This document shows, one piece after another, positions 26,411-36,516 of a stretch of 64,000 nucleotides of DNA. The notes under the pieces were generated by a model. That model was not told the DNA's origin and made no database searches. It saw nothing but the letters and a program-made list of their open reading frames with translations. Made by a program: the position numbers and the translations under genes. The stretch comes from Candidatus Kapaibacterium sp. GTDB lineage: Bacteria > Bacteroidota > Ignavibacteria > Kapaibacteriales > NICIL-2. The stretch is from assembly GCA_026003475.1 (NCBI GenBank), contig BPHJ01000001.1, forward strand, positions 549,189-613,188, given 5' to 3'. Each line of letters begins with the position of its first letter. The stretch's first letter is position 1.

Positions 26411-27913
26411 ATGCAAATGCACGAGAAAACCGAAGGAGCAGAATTTCGTCGCACTGTGACGTTGCTTGATGCAACGATGGTCGTTGCAGGGATTATGATT
26501 GGTTCTGGAATATTCATTGTCAGTGCTGATATTGCCCGCAACGTCGGTTCAGCCGGGTGGTTGCTGGTAGTTTGGCTCATTACAGGCGCGATCACACTCA
26601 TCGGTGCCCTCAGCTATGGCGAGCTTGCGGGGATGTTCCCCCAAGCGGGCGGACAATACGTGTACTTGCGCGAAGCGTACAATCCACTGGTAGCATTCCT
26701 CTACGGGTGGACATTCTTCCTTGTAATCCAAACCGGTTCGATTGCGGCGGTGGGGGTTGCATTCGCAAAGTTTACAGCCGTCTTGTTTCCGGTGTTCAGC
26801 GAGAGTAACGTTCTTGCCAGCATTGGTGGGGTTCAGGTCAGCATGGCGCAAGTACTAGCGATTGCCATTATCGTGGGATTGACCTGGCTCAATACGCGCG
26901 GAATTCGTATCGGGACGCTCATTCAAAACGTGTTCACCTTCGGCAAGATCGGCTCGTTGGTTGTGTTGATCGTCCTGGCATTCATCGGATATAGCCGATA
27001 TGCGATCGAAGTCAACCTGGCAAGCTTCTGGGATGCTGCGTCTGTATCGGTTGGTTCGGATGGGAGTGTGACGACAACACTGCTAACGGGTATGGGGTTA
27101 GTTGTGGCGCTCATGGTTGCGCAGGTCGGCTCACTGTTTTCGAGCGATGGATGGAATAACATCACGTTTGCTGCCGGAGAAGTTATTCGCCCCCAGCGAA
27201 CGATCCCATTGGCGCTGACGCTGGGGACGGTTATCGTGACGGCACTATACTTACTGGTCAACGTCGCATACATCGTCACATTGCCGGTGCGTGGTGTGCC
27301 GACGGGTGCCACACCGCTCGAACAGGGCATTCAGTTTGCAGCGGCAGATCGGGTTGGTGCTGCAGCAGCGGAGGTGATGTTCCCTGGCGTGGGTGCAATA
27401 CTGATGGCCGTGTTCATCATGATTTCAACGTTTGGCTGCAACAATGGGATGATCCTCGCCGGAGCACGATGTTACTATGCGATGGCGCGGGATGGACTTT
27501 TCTTCGCATCGGTTGGCCGGCTCAATCGCTTCGGTGCACCGGCAACGGCGCTCTGGGTGCAGGCGCTCTGGGCAAGTGTGCTTTGCCTTTCAGGCCGCTA
27601 TGGGGATTTGCTCGACTACGTGGTCTTTGCTGTGCTTGTGTTCTACGTCTTGACCGTTGCTGGGACTTTCCTTCTGCGCTGGCGGAGACCAGACATCGAG
27701 CGTCCGATCAAAGCAGTTGGGTATCCCGTTCTGCCCGCGCTGTACATTGTCGCTGCTACATTCATCTGTGTCGTTCTGCTGGTAGAAAAGCCGAGCTACA
27801 CCTACCCAGGACTTGCAATTGTCCTGGCAGGAGTCCCGGTGTACTACCTATGGCGGTGGCGTGCGGCGCGTCGCGAGCAGCTACTTGATCGGAATGCGGA
27901 AGTAATAGGCTAA
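26411..27913 (+). CDS. APC-superfamily amino acid permease (LAT-like)
   Basis: 500 aa with ~12 membrane helices. MVVAGIMIGSGIFIVSADIARNVGS in TM1 and GELAGMFPQAGGQYVYLREAYNP are hallmarks of the L-type amino acid transporter branch; FSSDGWNNITFAAGEVIRPQRTIP is the TM6 loop. Distinct from the upstream permease in sequence (a paralogue of a different subfamily). Its last 33 nt overlap the convergent beta-barrel gene. Confidence 0.92.
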   Translation: MQMHEKTEGAEFRRTVTLLDATMVVAGIMIGSGIFIVSADIARNVGSAGWLLVVWLITGAITLIGALSYGELAGMFPQAGGQYVYLREAYNPLVAFLYGWTFFLVIQTGSIAAVGVAFAKFTAVLFPVFSESNVLASIGGVQVSMAQVLAIAIIVGLTWLNTRGIRIGTLIQNVFTFGKIGSLVVLIVLAFIGYSRYAIEVNLASFWDAASVSVGSDGSVTTTLLTGMGLVVALMVAQVGSLFSSDGWNNITFAAGEVIRPQRTIPLALTLGTVIVTALYLLVNVAYIVTLPVRGVPTGATPLEQGIQFAAADRVGAAAAEVMFPGVGAILMAVFIMISTFGCNNGMILAGARCYYAMARDGLFFASVGRLNRFGAPATALWVQALWASVLCLSGRYGDLLDYVVFAVLVFYVLTVAGTFLLRWRRPDIERPIKAVGYPVLPALYIVAATFICVVLLVEKPSYTYPGLAIVLAGVPVYYLWRWRAARREQLLDRNAEVIG

Positions 27914-28633
27914 GCCTACCGCCAGTGATGCAGGGCGCGGGTTATTGTCCGCACTCGGGGTTGTATAGTTATCGCGACTGTAAATGTAGGTTCGGTAGTC
28001 GCTGTAGAGACCGCTGACGGTATAGCCTGCCATAACGTACAAGTTCAAATGCCCAGCTTGATGTTCCCATACCGTGAAGTTCCCGCCAAGCCGTAGCTCG
28101 ACGAGCGTTCCAAGGTGCTCGCTTCCCAGTTCGCGGGTTCCATCGGTGACAACGGTGACGTCGTTGCCGCTTTTTGTTTGAGCGCGTCCACTCGGCGAAA
28201 AGCCGATGTTGACACCAAGCACAACACCGCTCAGGTTCACATGGGGGAAGATGTTGACGTAGCTGTACCGCTCGACGATGGAATTCGCATCGGTGACACC
28301 GCTTTCAGGCTTGTTTACGAACGAATACGTAGCGTACCCAAAGTCCACTCCGGCACCAATGCGGCCACCCGCTTGGAATGGTGCGAAGATGGAAATGCCA
28401 AGGTCCGGCAGAGGGTTGAAGTTGAGATCGGTCTTCCTCCCCTTGGCAACGGCAGTATTGACGCCAGCTTTCGCTGCAACGAACGCACCAACAGAAATCG
28501 CGTAGTCAGCCGTTTGCACCGCGACTGACTGTGTGGATTGTTCTTCGGCAGGGCGCAGGGTGCGCTGAGGGATCTGCGCCATCGCCAGGCTTGCGCTGAG
28601 AATAAGGATAATGCAGGTAGCACAGCGTTGCAT
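27881..28633 (-). CDS. Putative outer-membrane beta-barrel protein
   Basis: 250 aa from ATG 28633. A signal peptide (MQRCATCIILILSASLAMAQ) is followed by alternating-hydrophobicity strands with Gly/aromatic content (GGRIGAGVDFGYATYSF, LGVNIGFSPSG, LNLYVMAGYTVSGLYSDY). The protein ends in SLAVGLAYYFRIPIK, resembling a terminal barrel strand with Tyr-Phe. No specific family. The extended frame to 28750 has no signal and is rejected. It runs 33 nt into the convergent permease gene. Confidence 0.68.
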   Translation of the reverse strand: MQRCATCIILILSASLAMAQIPQRTLRPAEEQSTQSVAVQTADYAISVGAFVAAKAGVNTAVAKGRKTDLNFNPLPDLGISIFAPFQAGGRIGAGVDFGYATYSFVNKPESGVTDANSIVERYSYVNIFPHVNLSGVVLGVNIGFSPSGRAQTKSGNDVTVVTDGTRELGSEHLGTLVELRLGGNFTVWEHQAGHLNLYVMAGYTVSGLYSDYRTYIYSRDNYTTPSADNNPRPASLAVGLAYYFRIPIK

Positions 28634-28668
28634 CGGTAGCTCGAAAGTGGTGAAACAGCCTTCACCTG

Positions 28669-28676
28669 CAAACATA
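28669..28676 (-). promoter_or_regulatory. Candidate -7 element of the beta-barrel gene
   Basis: Minus-strand TATGTTTG matches TAnnTTTG exactly and lies 36 nt upstream of the start at 28633. No good -33 box is evident. It is back-to-back with a similar plus-strand element for sdhC. Confidence 0.35.
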
Positions 28677-28706
28677 GCAACACAATGTCCAACATCGGGT
28701 GCTCCG

Positions 28707-28714
28707 TAATTTTG
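28707..28714 (+). promoter_or_regulatory. Candidate -7 element of the sdhCAB operon
   Basis: TAATTTTG matches TAnnTTTG exactly, 51 nt before the sdhC ATG at 28766. The -33 region is weak. Together with the element at 28669-28676 it forms a divergent promoter region. Confidence 0.35.
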
Positions 28715-28765
28715 GAACGGAATGGTTTGCCCTACTGTTTCTGGTTGCACAACGACAGGTTATTC

Positions 28766-29461
28766 ATGAGTCTTGCTTCGATGTTTCGCACCACTGTCAT
28801 GCAGAAAGCTATTGTTGCTGTCACAGGGCTGGTGATGGTGCTCTTTCTCATCGCGCACTTGAGCGGAAACCTGTTGGTATTTGCTGGGCCAGCAGCGATC
28901 AATAGCTACGCAGTCGGGTTGCGTGATGTTGCTGCATTGCTCTGGACTGTTCGTATTGTCTTGCTTGGCAGTTTAGTGCTGCACGTGTACTTCACGATTC
29001 GACTGCGGCGTCTCTCGTACCAGGCGCGACCGGTTAGCTACCGCCAGCAGCAATATGCTGCATCGACGTTCGCCTCGCGTACGATGCTCTTGACGGGACT
29101 ATTGATCTTCAGTTACGTTGCCTTCCATCTGGCGCACTTTACGTGGGGAAAGATTTACCCGCAGTACTACGCAGCGACGTATTTCCTCGATGGGCGAGGG
29201 CCGGTGCACGATGTGTACTCGATGGTTGTGCGAAGTTTCCAAGTTTGGTGGATTGCACTGCTCTACATTGTGGCGGTGACCTTCGTGGCGTTGCACCTTG
29301 TTCATGCGACGCAGAGTGCGCTTCAGACGTTGGGAATCTATCACCGGCGCTACACTGAGCCAATCCGTAAAGCAAGCATTGTGTTGGCGGTACTCCTCTG
29401 GATTGGCTATGTCTCGATTCCCGTGGCAGCGATGGCGCATCTTCTTGAGCCTCTTTCGTAA
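28766..29461 (+). CDS. sdhC: Succinate dehydrogenase cytochrome b subunit (type B, di-heme)
   Basis: 231 aa from ATG 28766 with five hydrophobic helices, matching the Bacteroidota/Wolinella-type cytochrome b558 that carries two hemes and anchors SdhAB. Candidate heme histidines occur in LIAHLSGNLLVF, LHVYFTIRL, FHLAHFTWG and LHLVHATQSA. It transfers electrons between succinate and menaquinone across the membrane. First gene of sdhCAB; the frame upstream of 28766 (to 28685) covers the promoter region and is not coding. Confidence 0.93.
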   Translation: MSLASMFRTTVMQKAIVAVTGLVMVLFLIAHLSGNLLVFAGPAAINSYAVGLRDVAALLWTVRIVLLGSLVLHVYFTIRLRRLSYQARPVSYRQQQYAASTFASRTMLLTGLLIFSYVAFHLAHFTWGKIYPQYYAATYFLDGRGPVHDVYSMVVRSFQVWWIALLYIVAVTFVALHLVHATQSALQTLGIYHRRYTEPIRKASIVLAVLLWIGYVSIPVAAMAHLLEPLS

Positions 29462-29482
29462 CACACTTGGTCTGATGATGCC

Positions 29483-31396
29483 ATGAATCTCGATTCCAAA
29501 ATTCCTGCTGGTCCGCTCGAAGAAAAATGGCAGCGGCATAAAAACGAGCTCAAGCTGGTCAGTCCTGCAAACAAGAGGAAGTTCAAAATCTTGGTCGTTG
29601 GCACTGGGCTGGCTGGAGCATCGGCAGCAGCCACGTTAGCAGAGCTCGGCTATAACGTTCATGTGTTCACCTACCACGATTCACCGCGACGTGCGCATTC
29701 CATTGCAGCGCAGGGTGGTATCAATGCTGCGAAAAATTACCCCAACGATGGCGACAGCGTTTGGCGGTTGTTCTACGACACCATCAAAGGCGGCGACTTC
29801 CGTTCGCGCGAAGCGAACGTGTACCGGTTAGCGGAAGTGAGTGTAAACATCATTGACCAATGTGTTGCGCAAGGCGTCCCCTTTGCGCGAGAGTACAGCG
29901 GCTATCTCGACAACCGCTCCTTCGGTGGTGCGCAAGTATCGCGGACGTTCTACGCGCGTGGCCAAACAGGGCAGCAACTGTTGCTTGGTGCCTACCAAGC
30001 GCTCATGCGGATGGTTGATGCACGCCGCATTACGCTTTGGACGCGCGAAGAGATGCTCGATCTGGTCGTCATTGATGGGCATGCCAAAGGTATCATCACC
30101 CGCAACCTGGTCACTGGGGAAATACGCCGCCATGCAGGTGATGCAGTTCTGCTCTGCACAGGTGGCTATAGCAACGTGTTCTTCCTTTCGACCAATGCCA
30201 AGAACTCAAACGTTACGGCAATTTACCGTGCGTACAAGCGTGGAGCTGGCTTTGCCAATCCATGCTTTACACAAATTCATCCGACGTGCATCCCGCCCAG
30301 TGGCGAGTACCAATCGAAGCTGACGCTCATGAGCGAGTCGCTTCGCAACGATGGACGCATCTGGGTTCCCAAGAAAGCAGGGGACCAGCGCCCGCCGAAC
30401 GAAATTCCCGAAGAAGAGCGCGACTATTACCTCGAACGTCTCTACCCCAGCTATGGCAACTTGAGCCCACGCGATATTGCCTCGCGTGCAGCAAAGCGCG
30501 TTTGCGACGAAGGGCGCGGCGTCGGGCCCGGAGGCTTAGGGGTCTACCTTGATTTTTCCGATGCGATCAAGCGACTCGGGCGAGACGTCATCGAACAGCG
30601 CTATGGCAATCTGTTCGAGATGTACGAACGCATCACCGGCGAAAATCCCTACGAAGTTCCGATGAGGATTTACCCAGCGCCGCACTATACCATGGGCGGC
30701 TTGTGGGTTGATTACAACCTCATGAGTACGATTCCGGGATTGCACGTGCTCGGCGAGGCGAATTTTTCCGATCACGGTGCCAATCGGCTCGGTGCATCAG
30801 CGCTCATGCAAGGATTGGCCGATGGATACTTCATCATTCCATACACGCTTGGTCACTACCTTGCCTCACATCCCAAGATGGAGGTCACCACTGACCACCC
30901 AGAATTTCAACGCGTCGAGGAAGAAGCACGTGCTCGCCTTGAGCGGTTGATGGCAGCAAAGGGTCGGCGGACGGTAATGTCCTTCCACCGCGAGCTTGGA
31001 AAGCTCATGTGGGATAACTGTGGGATGTCCCGCACTGCCGATGGGCTCCGCACTGCGCTCGAACGGATCCCAGTGCTTCGGGCAGAGTTCTGGGAAAACG
31101 TTCTTGTCCCAGGTAGTGGACAGGAGCTCAACCAAAACCTTGAATACGCTGGGCGGGTTGCGGACTTTTTGGAATTCGCCGAGCTCATGTGCCTCGATGC
31201 GCTGCACCGCGAGGAATCCTGCGGCGGGCACTTCCGCGAGGAATACCAAACACCCGACGGTGAAGCACTCCGTAAGGATAACGACTTTGCGTACGTCGCC
31301 GTTTGGGAATACACCGGACCGGACTTGCCGCCTCGCCTCCACAAAGAGCCTCTGGTGTTCGAAAATGTCAAACTCACCGTTCGGAGCTACAAGTAA
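29483..31396 (+). CDS. sdhA: Succinate dehydrogenase/fumarate reductase flavoprotein subunit
   Basis: 637 aa. The FAD-binding Rossmann motif [19 protein letters not shown] is at ~36-54, [14 protein letters not shown] carries the His that covalently binds FAD, and [13 protein letters not shown] and the C-terminal capping region are present. Length and the [14 protein letters not shown] segment match type-B (Bacteroidota) enzymes. The stop overlaps the sdhB start (TAATG). Works with menaquinone; direction (succinate oxidation versus fumarate reduction) is not fixed by sequence. Confidence 0.97.
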   Translation: MNLDSKIPAGPLEEKWQRHKNELKLVSPANKRKFKILVVGTGLAGASAAATLAELGYNVHVFTYHDSPRRAHSIAAQGGINAAKNYPNDGDSVWRLFYDTIKGGDFRSREANVYRLAEVSVNIIDQCVAQGVPFAREYSGYLDNRSFGGAQVSRTFYARGQTGQQLLLGAYQALMRMVDARRITLWTREEMLDLVVIDGHAKGIITRNLVTGEIRRHAGDAVLLCTGGYSNVFFLSTNAKNSNVTAIYRAYKRGAGFANPCFTQIHPTCIPPSGEYQSKLTLMSESLRNDGRIWVPKKAGDQRPPNEIPEEERDYYLERLYPSYGNLSPRDIASRAAKRVCDEGRGVGPGGLGVYLDFSDAIKRLGRDVIEQRYGNLFEMYERITGENPYEVPMRIYPAPHYTMGGLWVDYNLMSTIPGLHVLGEANFSDHGANRLGASALMQGLADGYFIIPYTLGHYLASHPKMEVTTDHPEFQRVEEEARARLERLMAAKGRRTVMSFHRELGKLMWDNCGMSRTADGLRTALERIPVLRAEFWENVLVPGSGQELNQNLEYAGRVADFLEFAELMCLDALHREESCGGHFREEYQTPDGEALRKDNDFAYVAVWEYTGPDLPPRLHKEPLVFENVKLTVRSYK

Positions 31397-32154
31397 TGAA
31401 ACTGACTCTCCACATCTGGCGTCAAGCAGGGCCGAACGTCCCCGGGCGATTTGAAACATACCAGCTCGACGATGTAAGCCCGCACATGAGTTTCCTCGAA
31501 ATGCTCGATGTCCTCAACGAGCGGCTCATTGCAGAAGGAAAAGACCCCGTTGCGTTCGAGCATGATTGCCGCGAAGGCATCTGTGGATCCTGTGGGATGG
31601 TTATCAATGGGAGTCCGCATGGACCGCGTCAGCGCACGACCGCCTGTCAGCTCCACATGCGAATGTTCCGCGACGGAGATGAGCTCTGGATCGAGCCATG
31701 GCGTGCGCGTGCATTCCCGGTGCTCAAGGACCTCATTGTAGATCGCAGCAGTTTCGACCGTATCATTGCCGCAGGCGGCTACATTAGCTGCCACACGGGC
31801 GGTGTCCCTGATGCGAACGCGATTCCGGTTCCAAAGCCAGCTGCCGATCGTGCATTCGATGCTGCTGCATGTATCGGTTGTGGTGCGTGTGTTGCAGCGT
31901 GCCCTAATGCCTCGGCGATGCTCTTTGTGGCTGCAAAAGTCGCCCATTTGGGTTCACTTCCGCAGGGGCAGCCAGAGCGCTACCGGCGCGTCCGTCGGAT
32001 GGTTGAACAGATGGAAACGGAAGGTTTCGGGCACTGCAGCAACCACTACGAATGCGAAGCAGCTTGTCCCAAAGGCATCAGCATTGAGTATATCGCGCAA
32101 CTCAATCGCGATTTGCGACGGGCTGAGCTCGTCGGCCAGGAGCTCTTGCCATAG
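31396..32154 (+). CDS. sdhB: Succinate dehydrogenase/fumarate reductase iron-sulfur subunit
   Basis: 252 aa starting at ATG 31396, overlapping the sdhA stop by one base. [2Fe-2S] ligands in [10 protein letters not shown] and the following TTACQ, [4Fe-4S] in [12 protein letters not shown], and [3Fe-4S] ligands in [16 protein letters not shown]. These three clusters form the electron wire from SdhA to SdhC. Upstream in-frame sequence belongs to sdhA. Confidence 0.97.
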   Translation: MKLTLHIWRQAGPNVPGRFETYQLDDVSPHMSFLEMLDVLNERLIAEGKDPVAFEHDCREGICGSCGMVINGSPHGPRQRTTACQLHMRMFRDGDELWIEPWRARAFPVLKDLIVDRSSFDRIIAAGGYISCHTGGVPDANAIPVPKPAADRAFDAAACIGCGACVAACPNASAMLFVAAKVAHLGSLPQGQPERYRRVRRMVEQMETEGFGHCSNHYECEAACPKGISIEYIAQLNRDLRRAELVGQELLP

Positions 32155-32198
32155 CCCTATCTTTGTCCCAGGCTTGGTTTCACCGATCCGATTCGCTC

Positions 32199-33230
32199 AT
32201 GGCACGCGCTCCATCACCAGCTCGAGATCCGCAACGGCAACCCGACGATGAACTCGATACGTCTCTAAGACCGCATCGCTTCGCAGAGTTTCGCGGGCAA
32301 CGGAAAATCCTCGACAATCTCAAAGTGTACATCGCTGCTGCACGCAAGCGTGGCGAAGCGCTCGACCATGTGCTCTTTATCGGACCGCCTGGTTTGGGGA
32401 AGACTACCCTGAGCTACATCATCGCTAACGAGATGGGCAGCGATATCAAGGTCACCAGTGGCCCCGTACTGGAAAAGCCCGGGGACTTAGCGGGGTTGCT
32501 AACCAACCTCAACGAGCGCGACATTCTGTTCATTGATGAGATCCATTCCCTTTCGCGCGTGATCGAAGAATACCTCTACTCTGCGATGGAGGATTTCCGC
32601 ATTGACATCATGATCGAAAGCGGACCAGCAGCACGCTCGATTCAGATATCGCTGCCTCGCTTTACGCTCGTCGGTGCGACAACTCGCGCCGGTCTTATCA
32701 GTGCACCCCTGCGGTCGCGCTTTGGGATTGTCAATCGGTTGGACTACTACGACGCAGCCGAGCTCTTTCACATCGTCATGCGGTCGGCTTCGATTTTAGG
32801 TGTGCCCATCGAGGAAGATGCTGCCATGGAAATTGCTCGCCGCTCGCGCGGAACGCCACGGATCGCAAACCGTCTGCTGCGCCGCACCCGGGACTTTGCT
32901 GATGTGCATGGCGCTGGGATCATCACGCGTGAGATTGCGCTCATGACGCTCGAGGCGCTTGACGTGGACGAATACGGCCTCGATGAGATGGATAAAGCGA
33001 TCCTACTGACAATCATCGAAAAGTTCAACGGTGGACCAGTCGGTCTCAACGCCCTTGCCGTCGCCGTCGGGGAAGAGCCGGGGACGATCGAGGAAGTCTA
33101 TGAACCATTCTTGATCCGCGAGGGATTTCTCAACCGCACCCCTCGTGGTCGTGAGGTCACCCCACTTGCTTATCAGCACCTCGGTGCGGTGCCACCACGA
33201 ACGATGAATTCACTTTTCGACCAGCCGTAG
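32199..33230 (+). CDS. ruvB: Holliday junction branch migration helicase RuvB
   Basis: 343 aa from ATG 32199. Motifs: [12 protein letters not shown] (family start), Walker A GPPGLGKT at 62-69, Walker [12 protein letters not shown], sensor [18 protein letters not shown], and the C-terminal winged helix ([17 protein letters not shown]). Complete and of normal length. A TTG at 32163 would add residues unlike the family. The stop overlaps the next gene's GTG start. ruvA and ruvC are not in the window. Confidence 0.97.
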   Translation: MARAPSPARDPQRQPDDELDTSLRPHRFAEFRGQRKILDNLKVYIAAARKRGEALDHVLFIGPPGLGKTTLSYIIANEMGSDIKVTSGPVLEKPGDLAGLLTNLNERDILFIDEIHSLSRVIEEYLYSAMEDFRIDIMIESGPAARSIQISLPRFTLVGATTRAGLISAPLRSRFGIVNRLDYYDAAELFHIVMRSASILGVPIEEDAAMEIARRSRGTPRIANRLLRRTRDFADVHGAGIITREIALMTLEALDVDEYGLDEMDKAILLTIIEKFNGGPVGLNALAVAVGEEPGTIEEVYEPFLIREGFLNRTPRGREVTPLAYQHLGAVPPRTMNSLFDQP

Positions 33231-33775
33231 TGGAGCGCTGCCGCATTGTCTTTTTCGACCGCGATGGCGTCGTCAACCGTCGCATTGAAGGAGGATATGT
33301 GCGGTTGCCAGAGGAGTTTGTTTTTTACGAAGAATTTTTCCCACTCTTCGTGTGGGTAAAGAACGCGGGATATCGAGCGATCATCGTCTCCAACCAACAG
33401 GGAGTCGCTAAGGGCTTCATGACGGAACAAGAGTTGTGGGCACTAACTGAGTGGATGCAATCACAGATCGAACACCACACTGGATACCGATTCGACGACG
33501 TGTACTACTGTACAGAGCCTGATACACCCCACGCGCAGTGTCGCAAACCTCGACCGACGATGTTGCTCGAAGCGCTTGCGAAGTGGAACGGTGATGCATC
33601 GAACTCTTGGATGATCGGTGATATGCCGAGCGATGTCGAAGCAGCAACAAGGGCAGGTGTCCATGCAATTCTTGTTGGGAACTACACCAGGTCCGATGCA
33701 CCCACAGCATATGCAATCGTACCGGACTTGAGTGCATGCCTTGCAGTTCTCCAGCAGGTGATAGGACTCCAATAG
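33230..33775 (+). CDS. gmhB: HAD-IIIA phosphatase, D-glycero-D-manno-heptose 1,7-bisphosphate phosphatase-like
   Basis: 181 aa starting at GTG 33230 inside the ruvB stop. Catalytic DxD (Asp10, Asp12: FFDRDGVVN), SNQQGVAKG and the KPRP-GDMPSDVEAA motifs define the GmhB/HisB-N group. The zinc loop is reduced: CTEPDTPHAQCRKP shows C-x6-H-x2-C where E. coli GmhB has four ligands. It supplies ADP-heptose for LPS, consistent with hldD at 6589; histidinol-phosphatase activity cannot be excluded. Confidence 0.8.
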   Translation: MERCRIVFFDRDGVVNRRIEGGYVRLPEEFVFYEEFFPLFVWVKNAGYRAIIVSNQQGVAKGFMTEQELWALTEWMQSQIEHHTGYRFDDVYYCTEPDTPHAQCRKPRPTMLLEALAKWNGDASNSWMIGDMPSDVEAATRAGVHAILVGNYTRSDAPTAYAIVPDLSACLAVLQQVIGLQ

Positions 33776-33854
33776 TAGCCACGGAGGGGTGGGGCGGAGA
33801 TGAATGTTCAGGGTAGTTAGCCCGCTTTGTGTTTACACCTCACTCAGCGCACGG

Positions 33855-36092
33855 TTAGCCATTGAAACGGCTCACCCCACGCACACCGCGAATCTTCCCC
33901 AAGCGGGAGAAAATTTCGTTGAGATGGTTGAGATCGCGCACATAGAGCGTAATGATGCCTTCGAAGTCGTTTCCGAACGCGTCAATGTTCACGCTGCGAA
34001 TATTGGTGTTGCGGTAGCCAGTGATTGCGTTGGTGATGTCGTGGAGCATACCGGGACGATCTTCACCGGTGACGCGAATGGTTGCCAGGTATTCACCGCT
34101 CTGGTTCGGTGCCCACGTGAGTTTGATCATCCGCGCTTGGAGTGAATCGGATGCATCGGTGATATTGCGGCAATCGCGACGGTGAATCTTGATCCCACTG
34201 CCAACGGTGATGATGCCGACGATGTCGTCCCCTGGGACTGGGTTGCAGCAGCGAGCGTAGTGGTAGAGCAGGTTGGGAATCGGTGGGTGTGCCCCATCGA
34301 GAACAACGCCACTTTCAGCACGGAGCCGATCGGATAGCCCCGACGGAGCCACCTCCTCGGCCAGGGAAGAAGCGACCGCCGATTGATCCGCACCGATTAG
34401 CTTCAACGCTGCATCAGCGCCGATAATGCCCAGACCAAGCTTGTAGAAAAATTCAGAGGGATTGGGCACACCCATTTTGCCAAGCATACGGTCGAACTGC
34501 TCCTGTGTGAGCTGAAGTGTTGCCTTGCGGAGTCGTTTTTCCCAGAGTTGCTTACCCTGTTCGACGATGCGGCGCTTCTCCTCGTTGAGGTACTTGCGAA
34601 TGTTCGATTTTGCTTTGTGTGTGATGCAAATGCGCTCCCAATCCTTGGTGGGATGCTGATTTTTCGATGTGAGAATTTCAACCTGATCACCGGTCTTGAG
34701 ATGGTAGTCGAGAGGGACTAACTTTCCGTTGACCTTCGCGCCGATGCAGTGGTTACCGATTTCGCTGTGGATTGCGTAGGCAAAATCCAGCGGTGTTGCT
34801 CCCTGAGGAAGGATGATCAGGTCATTACGCGGCGTGTAGACGTAGATTTCGTCTTGGTAGAGGTTGAGCTTGAATGACTCGAGTAACTGTTCGGGTGCTT
34901 CGTCGCCAGCATTTTCGAAGATGTCGCGAACCCAGTTTGCCCATTCCTCCAGCTCTTTGTCGTTCCACCAGGATGGAACGCGCCCATTGCCTTGGTTCTC
35001 TTTGTAGCGGAAATGTGCGGCAATACCACGTTCGGCGATTTCGTGCATTGAGCGGGTACGAATTTGGACTTCAACCCGTTTGCCTTCTGGTCCGATGAAT
35101 GCAGCGTGGAGCGACTGGTACGAGTTTTTCTTCGGACGGGCGATGTAGTCCTTGAAGCGATCGGCGATGGGCTCGTAGATATCGGCGACAATGCCATAGA
35201 CGGTGTAGCAATCTTTGTTTTCGCTTGTGTCCAGGATGATTCGTACCGCCAGCAAATCGTAAAGCTCGCTCATAGGAACACCGAGCCGCTGCATTTTTTG
35301 GTAGATCGAATAGATGTGCTTGGGGCGGCCGGTGATTTCGAAACGGAAGCCTTCTTTCTTGAGGCGCTCAGCAATAGGTTCGACAAATCGTGTGATGTAG
35401 GCTTCCCGTTCAGCTCGCGACTCGGCTAATGCCTGACGAATGGCGTTGTATTCCTCCGGATAGAGGTACTTGAAGGCAAGGTCCTCGAGCTCCCACTTGA
35501 TGTTTGCCAAGCCAAAGCGGTGCGCAAAAGGTGCGTAGATGTCGAGAGTTTCGCGTGCTAAGCGCTGCTGGCGCTCTGGTGGTAGATGTCCGAGCGTGCG
35601 CATGTTGTGGAGCCGGTCGGCAAACTTGATCAAAATCACGCGCACGTCCTTGACCAATGCCAGGAGCAGCTTGCGGTAGTTCTCGGCTTGTCGCAACTCC
35701 GTGCTGCGGAAAATGCCGCTGATCTTGGTGGCACCATCAACGATCTCGGCAACAGTTGTTCCAAACTCTGCACGGATGTCGTCGAGAGAATAGGTCGTGT
35801 CCTCGACAACATCGTGCAGCAGTGCCGCGCAGACGCTAACATCGTCGAGAGGAATTTCATTGACAATGATTCGTGCGACTTCCAGTGGATGGGTGTAGTA
35901 GGGCTCGCCGGATTCGCGCAGGTCATTCTGATGCGCCTGGAGGCAGAAACGGAAAGCTTTGGCGATGAGCGTTTCGTTGCAACGTGACAAGTTTTTCCGG
36001 CATTCGGAAAGCAGCAATTGCAAATCGGCATCCGGATCGGTCCCGATTGGTTTGGGGGGGTCTTTTGGTTTTCGCCAGTAACTGAGTTTCAT
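33855..36092 (-). CDS. Bifunctional (p)ppGpp synthetase/hydrolase (RelA/SpoT homologue)
   Basis: 745 aa from ATG 36092. The hydrolase HD domain is intact (ALLHDVVEDTT, His93-Asp94, with THPLEVARI upstream). The synthetase domain (about 240-350) has the YDLLAVRIIL and YIARPKKNSYQSLHAAFIG motifs. TGS domain ~395-460 (IYVYTPRNDLIILPQGATPLDFAY), CC/helical domain, and a C-terminal ACT domain (ATIRVTGEDRPGMLHDITNAI). Having both catalytic sites it is a SpoT/Rel-type stringent-response enzyme. Upstream extension to 36194 lacks similarity. Confidence 0.96.
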   Translation of the reverse strand: MKLSYWRKPKDPPKPIGTDPDADLQLLLSECRKNLSRCNETLIAKAFRFCLQAHQNDLRESGEPYYTHPLEVARIIVNEIPLDDVSVCAALLHDVVEDTTYSLDDIRAEFGTTVAEIVDGATKISGIFRSTELRQAENYRKLLLALVKDVRVILIKFADRLHNMRTLGHLPPERQQRLARETLDIYAPFAHRFGLANIKWELEDLAFKYLYPEEYNAIRQALAESRAEREAYITRFVEPIAERLKKEGFRFEITGRPKHIYSIYQKMQRLGVPMSELYDLLAVRIILDTSENKDCYTVYGIVADIYEPIADRFKDYIARPKKNSYQSLHAAFIGPEGKRVEVQIRTRSMHEIAERGIAAHFRYKENQGNGRVPSWWNDKELEEWANWVRDIFENAGDEAPEQLLESFKLNLYQDEIYVYTPRNDLIILPQGATPLDFAYAIHSEIGNHCIGAKVNGKLVPLDYHLKTGDQVEILTSKNQHPTKDWERICITHKAKSNIRKYLNEEKRRIVEQGKQLWEKRLRKATLQLTQEQFDRMLGKMGVPNPSEFFYKLGLGIIGADAALKLIGADQSAVASSLAEEVAPSGLSDRLRAESGVVLDGAHPPIPNLLYHYARCCNPVPGDDIVGIITVGSGIKIHRRDCRNITDASDSLQARMIKLTWAPNQSGEYLATIRVTGEDRPGMLHDITNAITGYRNTNIRSVNIDAFGNDFEGIITLYVRDLNHLNEIFSRLGKIRGVRGVSRFNG

Positions 36093-36207
36093 TGTGCCTG
36101 CGTGCAGTGCATGTGCAGCTAAAGACGAAACTACGTCTGCTGAGTGTGTGTTCAAGAATTGCTCTCCCACTGCCGATACTCCGGAGCAGACCAATGCATG
36201 CGGTGCA

Positions 36208-36516
36208 ATGAGTCGTTTCCGTTTAGAGCCGGATCGTTCGCCGGTATCAGCACACCAACAGGCGGTGCTGCCCCTGTCGTACTATGAGCAGCTTGCCGAG
36301 GCTGGGGCGCTATACGACTTTCTACAAACGAACATGCGCGAACGCTTTGATGTTGATCCTGCGTTCCGAGCGGATATGCTGCGCATTCTGCTCGACCGGA
36401 GTCAGGTTGTGCTCCCTGAGGTCGAATGGGAGCTGCTCAGCGAACTCAGCACAGCACTCGAGGTATTTTTCACCGCTGTCGAACAATGTCACAGCAAACA
36501 TCGCGAATGCCTGTAA
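36208..36516 (+). CDS. Small helical protein of unknown function
   Basis: 102 aa from ATG 36208. Predominantly helical and acidic (YYEQLAEAGALYDFLQTNMRER, then EVEWELLSELSTALEVFFTAV); no motif or family recognised. It overlaps the following coiled-coil gene by 31 nt and is read divergently from the RelA/SpoT gene. Close coupling suggests the two proteins work together. An upstream in-frame ATG at 36094 adds a Cys-rich, unconserved-looking segment and is not preferred. Confidence 0.55.
   Translation: MSRFRLEPDRSPVSAHQQAVLPLSYYEQLAEAGALYDFLQTNMRERFDVDPAFRADMLRILLDRSQVVLPEVEWELLSELSTALEVFFTAVEQCHSKHRECL

Noticed and set aside
36094..36207. N-terminal extension of the small helical gene
   Set aside because: Cys-rich, overlaps the promoter side of the RelA/SpoT gene and adds no recognisable structure; ATG 36208 preferred.
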